NCBI GenBank assembly: GCA_029856635.1
Contig: JAHKLH010000052.1
Coordinates: forward strand, 1-9,008
DNA length: 9,008 bases
DNA from: Candidatus Njordarchaeota archaeon
Lineage (GTDB): Archaea > Asgardarchaeota > Njordarchaeia > Njordarchaeales > JAHKLH01
Direction: 5' to 3'
Positions 6,234 through 9,008 of the stretch are shown in pieces. The first letter of the stretch is position 1. Each line of letters opens with the position of its first letter. The translations under genes were made by a program, and so were the position numbers. The notes beneath the pieces are model-generated. The model did no database searches. It was not told where the DNA came from and was given only the letters and a program-made list of their open reading frames with translations.

Positions 6234-6478
6234 GAGATGATCTGCTTCCCAAAGATCAACTTGAGGAACTCTTGATTGAAAGAAGTATTAGATCAAAGCT
6301 AGCTAATTGGAATGAAATTAAGAAACTTCGACCCCGGCTTAGAAATGCAGTGGAGTATTTCATAAAGATGGGCGACCTGAGAATGGCGCAGAAACTAGCC
6401 GGCATGGATCTTGAGGATTTCATAGCATTACTAGAAAGATTAAATGTACCAGTTTCAATCACAGTAATTGACGACTGA
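6221..6478 (+). CDS. Small HTH antitoxin-like protein (copy B), paralogue of the 5513 gene
   Basis: This 85-residue product aligns end to end with the gene before the PIN. Shared positions include the IER-IR-K-A-W stretch, P-LR-A, FI--GD, A-KLAG and F--L followed by P. Copy B has about 13 extra N-terminal residues (AYLRDDLLPKDQ) and ends in VSITVIDD. The HTH-like part is FIKMGDLRMAQKLAGMDLEDFIALL. The ATG at 6221 follows GAGGCG and overlaps the PIN stop by 13 bases, giving an antitoxin-toxin-antitoxin order. Either it is a second antitoxin for the same PIN protein, or it is the orphaned partner of a lost neighbour; the 750 bases downstream contain only decayed sequence on the other strand. 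Both roles are inference. Confidence 0.72.
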   Translation: MAYLRDDLLPKDQLEELLIERSIRSKLANWNEIKKLRPRLRNAVEYFIKMGDLRMAQKLAGMDLEDFIALLERLNVPVSITVIDD

Positions 6479-6534
6479 GCTAATAACATGTGAAAAATGC
6501 TATCTCTTTATATTCCTACATTCCTGATGGATGA

Positions 6535-7008
6535 TTATATCTTCAATAGAGACACCCAACCAAAATAACAAAATTTCATTTTTCCCATAATCGTACAAGT
6601 TGCATGATAGAGAAAATCTAAATCATAGAACTTACTACAGTCAAGGATTGCTTTGTACTTTCTTTCAGTTTTTATTTCAAACGAATACTCTTCATTGATA
6701 ATCCTCAAACACATGTTTTATCTCGAAAATGAGCAAATTAATTAACATTCTCGATTTCGCACATCTCCCTATCTGTGTTGCTGGGTTTATACATTAAACT
6801 TAATATAGTATGTATTCCAGGTGGTAAACCACTTATGTAAGTAACTTTAGAATCATCCACTATGATTTTTCAAACTCTAGCACCAAACTTCAATGTAGTA
6901 GCTATCCTCCCACGCTTCATTAGATTTAAACTTAAATGCCTTAATGAATTTTATCAATTTGGCACTCAAATGAAATATTCCAAAAACAAATGTAATTATT
7001 AATAGCAA
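6535..7008 (-). pseudogene. Broken gene for a membrane-anchored protein with a PEGA-like stretch
   Basis: Three minus-strand pieces in shifting frames read like one protein. Piece one (TTG 7008 to TAG 6877) has an N-terminal anchor (LLIITFVFGIFHLSA), then a basic helix and NEAWEDSYYIEVW. Piece two continues in another frame as FGARV, meets a TGA at 6872, then runs KIIVDDSKVTYISGLPPG followed by IHTILSLMYKPSNT to a TAA at 6740. Piece three (ATG 6714 to TAA 6537) gives FEIKTERKYKAILDCSKFYD and ends WVSLLKI. The VDD...GLPPGIHTI pattern resembles PEGA-like beta domains. A GGGGAT ribosome-binding site and a TATA box precede the start. Two frameshifts and an in-frame stop indicate decay. The reconstructed product would have about 150 residues. 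Confidence 0.6.
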
Positions 7009-7036
7009 TAATTGATATGTTATCCCCTAACGCGGG

Positions 7037-7048
7037 ATTTTTTATATG
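7037..7048 (-). promoter_or_regulatory. TATA box for the 6535-7008 pseudogene
   Basis: On the minus strand this reads CATATAAAAAAT, centred about 35 bases before the TTG at 7008. It predicts a start near 7017. A usable promoter in front of a broken frame supports recent decay. Confidence 0.45.
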
Positions 7049-7396
7049 AATGCGTACTCATAAGAGCTCTTTTGTACATTTCCATTTAGAAACTTTTTGG
7101 TATTTAGATCATTAATTAGATGAGAATTGCTCTCGATTACTCTTTTGCGCTTTATGAATTTTTCTAATTTTCATCATCTATCTAATTACTAAATTGAATA
7201 TAATTTTAAAGAATTCTAGGATTGAATGCAAAAATCCACGCTAATTACTCACCAAATTAATAATCAAACAAAACGAAAAACTTCTCAAATAAAAATGTGC
7301 AAAAGAGCTACCTCAAGCGTAAGTGAGATGCATCAATCATCACAATTGATGCCCGATTTTTTATTGGGTTTTCTGGAAAATTTTTTAGGGAGAAAA

Positions 7397-7540
7397 ATGA
7401 ATGAATCTCAAAAGGTATGCATTTTGCGAAAGAAAGTAAAAGTCGGAAAACTGATTCCGAAGAAAATACTATTTAAGGTGATTTACGTAGGTAAGGATTA
7501 TGGGAGTTTACGTAAGGATTCGAATAAGAAGGGGAAATAG
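7397..7540 (+). CDS. Possible small basic protein upstream of the retropepsin-like gene
   Basis: This would be 47 residues, very Lys-rich (CILRKKVKVGKLIPKKILFK...), starting at ATG 7397 with GGGAG about 5 bases upstream. The open frame extends back to 7226, but that N-terminal part reads as low-complexity non-coding translation. It overlaps the retropepsin-like gene by 41 bases, which is long for a real pair. It may be a small partner protein or simply an open frame in upstream DNA. Confidence 0.22.
   Translation: MNESQKVCILRKKVKVGKLIPKKILFKVIYVGKDYGSLRKDSNKKGK
7467..7477 (+). promoter_or_regulatory. TATA-like box for the retropepsin-like gene
   Basis: TACTATTTAAG is centred about 28 bases before the ATG at 7500, the spacing expected for a leaderless transcript. 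AAGGTGAT at 7474-7481 overlaps its end and is too far for a ribosome-binding site. Confidence 0.35.
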
Positions 7541-7916
7541 AGAACTAACATGCATTGCTGTCGTTAATACTGGATTTAGAAGTAGTACTCCAGATATTAT
7601 TCTACCAGTAGAAATTGCGAGACAAATTGGTTTATGGCCTCCTCCTGAAGCTTACATTATTTCTGCTGAGAGTTTAGCTGGAAATGTTCAACTATATTTT
7701 GTAGAGAATGCTGTAGAAGTAGAAGTAATTACGGAAGATAAAGTATCGAGAAGAATCTTGTGTAATGCTCTTATTAGTGTGAATGAAAGAGAAGTATTAA
7801 TAAGTGACTCGCTTGCTGAAGAATTAGGCATCCAAATCTTGTTTCCCAGAAGAGGAATTTGGAGATTTGCGGATGATCCACCGAATGTCCTAAGAAAAAG
7901 CGTTAAAAGTGACTAA
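7500..7916 (+). CDS. Retropepsin-like (clan AA) protein with Asn in place of the catalytic Asp
   Basis: The 138-residue product has the archaeal single-domain aspartyl-protease-like layout: N-terminal strands (VYVRIRIRR, ELTCIAVV), then the active-site turn NTGF (Asn23-Thr-Gly) followed by DIILPVEIARQIGL. Later comes a second strand set and the typical C-terminal block VLISDSLAEELGIQIL. The family then ends with a WRF--DPP segment, also seen here (IWRFADDPP). In active members, which work as dimers, the turn is D-T/S-G. Asn at 7566-7568 should abolish proteolysis unless the family acts otherwise. The ATG at 7500 is the first start after a TAG at 7488. The gene is isolated between a pseudogene and the convergent EF-2. 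Such genes often accompany small antitoxin-like genes in archaea, but no clear partner is visible. Confidence 0.75.
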   Translation: MGVYVRIRIRRGNRELTCIAVVNTGFRSSTPDIILPVEIARQIGLWPPPEAYIISAESLAGNVQLYFVENAVEVEVITEDKVSRRILCNALISVNEREVLISDSLAEELGIQILFPRRGIWRFADDPPNVLRKSVKSD

Positions 7917-8036
7917 CCACAGAATCATAATAAAGAGTAATTCTCACTTAGAAATATTAACAAGTTGAAGCCAAATTGACTGTTTAAAAAAGAGTAATGT
8001 AATAGTAGCGAATAAAAATTAGTAAATTTAACACAT

Positions 8037-8042
8037 AAAAAA
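8037..8042 (-). terminator. T-run after the EF-2 gene
   Basis: A T6 run on the minus strand lies 60 bases past the EF-2 stop within a 185-base AT-rich spacer. The spacer also contains two AAAGAGTAAT-like direct repeats (near 7933 and 7988) and otherwise shows nothing. Confidence 0.3.
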
Positions 8043-8101
8043 CGAGTATGTTTAAAAGAACAAATTGCTAACCATGCACAGTCAAAATAATTAATTTAAG
8101 G

Positions 8102-9008
8102 TTACTGTCTCACATAGAGGAATCTGGCAAAGTCTTCAATCGTTGGTATCTTCTCTGGTAAACCTTTCCTCTTACGAATCTGCTTAATTAAACTCTCCAC
8201 CATATTTGATGGAACACGCTCCCACTTCAGGAACTGATAACCGAAGAAAGCACGTCCTTGGCTTACACTTCTCAACTCATTTGCTAAGTCAATGGTTTCA
8301 GCTGTAGGAACTGCCGCAATGATGTGGACAAGATCCTCGACCATCTCAGTCTCTAAAATTCTACCACGCTTCTTCTGTAGAAGCGACATAACAGCACCCA
8401 TGAACTGAGTTGGTACTTTAATGTCAACTCTGGTTATTGGTTCGTAAAGTGTTGGATTCGCAGTTAAGAATGAAACAGCTAAGCCAGCCCAAGTCATTGT
8501 GAAAATCTGCGCAAACGTGGTGTGAGCTGGATCTTCGTGAATCTTTGCATCAACAAGAACGACTTTTAAGTTCTGCACTGGTTCTTTAGCTAGAGGTCCT
8601 TCATTACAGAATTTTCTAAACGTGGCAATGATATAGTCCTTTACTCTGTCAAAATACTGTACTCCAACTGTTGCATTTATTAGTATATTAGTCTCCCAAA
8701 CGTCAATGACTTTTCTGGCAATATCCGCAGGCCAACCAAAACGTTTATGGAGAATTTTAGCTCTCTCCTTGGAATCTTGATCAGCACGTATGAGTCCTTT
8801 CTTTATTGCTTCAGCAATCTCTTCTTCAAGCGGCTCCACATATAGGCAGAGCTTATTCAATGCATTTGGAGACTTCGTCCATACTTCCTCTCCTCTCTTC
8901 GTAACTCTCTCTCTGTAAACGATAATTGGAGGCTCAACATTAATTGGAACCTTCATAGCAATTCTCTTTGTTAATATTTCAATTTGAAGAGGATCAACAC
9001 CCATCAGA
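8102..9008 (-). CDS. Elongation factor 2 (EF-2) or EF-2 paralogue, domains III-V, 5' end outside window
   Basis: EF-2 is the ribosomal translocase GTPase. The window holds its C-terminal ~300 residues. The frame continues past the edge, and the ATG at 9004 is an internal Met. Domain III starts at PLQIEILTKRI, followed by PPIIVYRE (25-32). Domain IV carries KVVLVDAKIHEDPAH (147-161). Domain V runs from LYEPITRVDIKVP through GRAFFGYQFLKWERVPSN to the RKRKGLPEKIPTIEDF tail. The usual diphthamide loop is D-x-x-x-H-x-D-x-x-H-R-G; here the acceptor-position His161 is kept, but Arg-Gly and the next residues are TTFA. The segment LMGVDPLQIEI also departs from the usual GMGELHLE. Both suggest a divergent paralogue or an EF-2 from a lineage without diphthamide. 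The gene is convergent with the retropepsin-like gene. Confidence 0.93.
   Translation of the reverse strand, partial: LMGVDPLQIEILTKRIAMKVPINVEPPIIVYRERVTKRGEEVWTKSPNALNKLCLYVEPLEEEIAEAIKKGLIRADQDSKERAKILHKRFGWPADIARKVIDVWETNILINATVGVQYFDRVKDYIIATFRKFCNEGPLAKEPVQNLKVVLVDAKIHEDPAHTTFAQIFTMTWAGLAVSFLTANPTLYEPITRVDIKVPTQFMGAVMSLLQKKRGRILETEMVEDLVHIIAAVPTAETIDLANELRSVSQGRAFFGYQFLKWERVPSNMVESLIKQIRKRKGLPEKIPTIEDFARFLYVRQ

Noticed and set aside
6256..6489. Minus-strand 77-codon frame opposite antitoxin B
   Set aside because: Ser-rich antisense shadow; the plus-strand product is supported by its paralogue.
7226..7396. N-terminal extension of the small basic ORF before the retropepsin-like gene
   Set aside because: The translation is Gln/Thr/Lys/Ser-rich without structure, and a better start with a ribosome-binding site lies at 7397.
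1..9008. CRISPR arrays, insertion-sequence ends or transposase genes
   Set aside because: No regularly spaced repeats, no paired terminal inverted repeats and no transposase-like product were seen.

Overview
The window is AT-rich and reads as archaeal. It has TATA-like promoter boxes, GGTGA-type ribosome-binding sites, several TTG starts, a tRNA-His with a bulge-helix-bulge intron, and an archaeal/eukaryotic-type EF-2. The left edge encodes a Rab/Ras-like small GTPase facing a probable longin-domain protein. Together with an EF-2 whose diphthamide loop is degenerate, this points to an Asgard archaeon (inference; no marker here is absolutely diagnostic).

Layout. 2-301 (+): C-terminal part of a small GTPase. 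298-1399 (-): two overlapping genes, a probable longin-domain protein and a three-TM protein, convergent with the GTPase and overlapping it by 4 bases. 1400-1729: AT-rich spacer. 1730-2458 (-): a protein with a PD-(D/E)XK nuclease-like motif. 2614-2658 (+): a tRNA-like fragment resembling the 5' half of the nearby tRNA-His. 2889-2979 (+): tRNA-His with a 16-nt intron and an encoded CCA. 3182-4588 (-): a 12-TM APC-family amino acid permease.

From about 4841 to 7916 lies an accessory, decaying stretch. It starts with a broken multi-TM gene (4841-5413), which still has a promoter-like box. Next is a three-gene toxin-antitoxin-like cassette (5513-6478): a small HTH antitoxin-like gene, a PIN-domain gene, and a second small gene homologous to the first, all with overlapping ends. 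A broken minus-strand gene for an anchored protein with a PEGA-like stretch follows (6535-7008), and then a retropepsin-like gene whose catalytic Asp position is Asn (7500-7916). The right edge (8102-9008, -) is the C-terminal two-fifths of an EF-2 or EF-2 paralogue.

Working together: the GTPase and longin protein fit a membrane-signalling or trafficking-like pair, since longin domains serve as small-GTPase partners in eukaryotes. The antitoxin-PIN-antitoxin cassette is the most system-like locus. Its antitoxin duplication is directly visible in the sequence.
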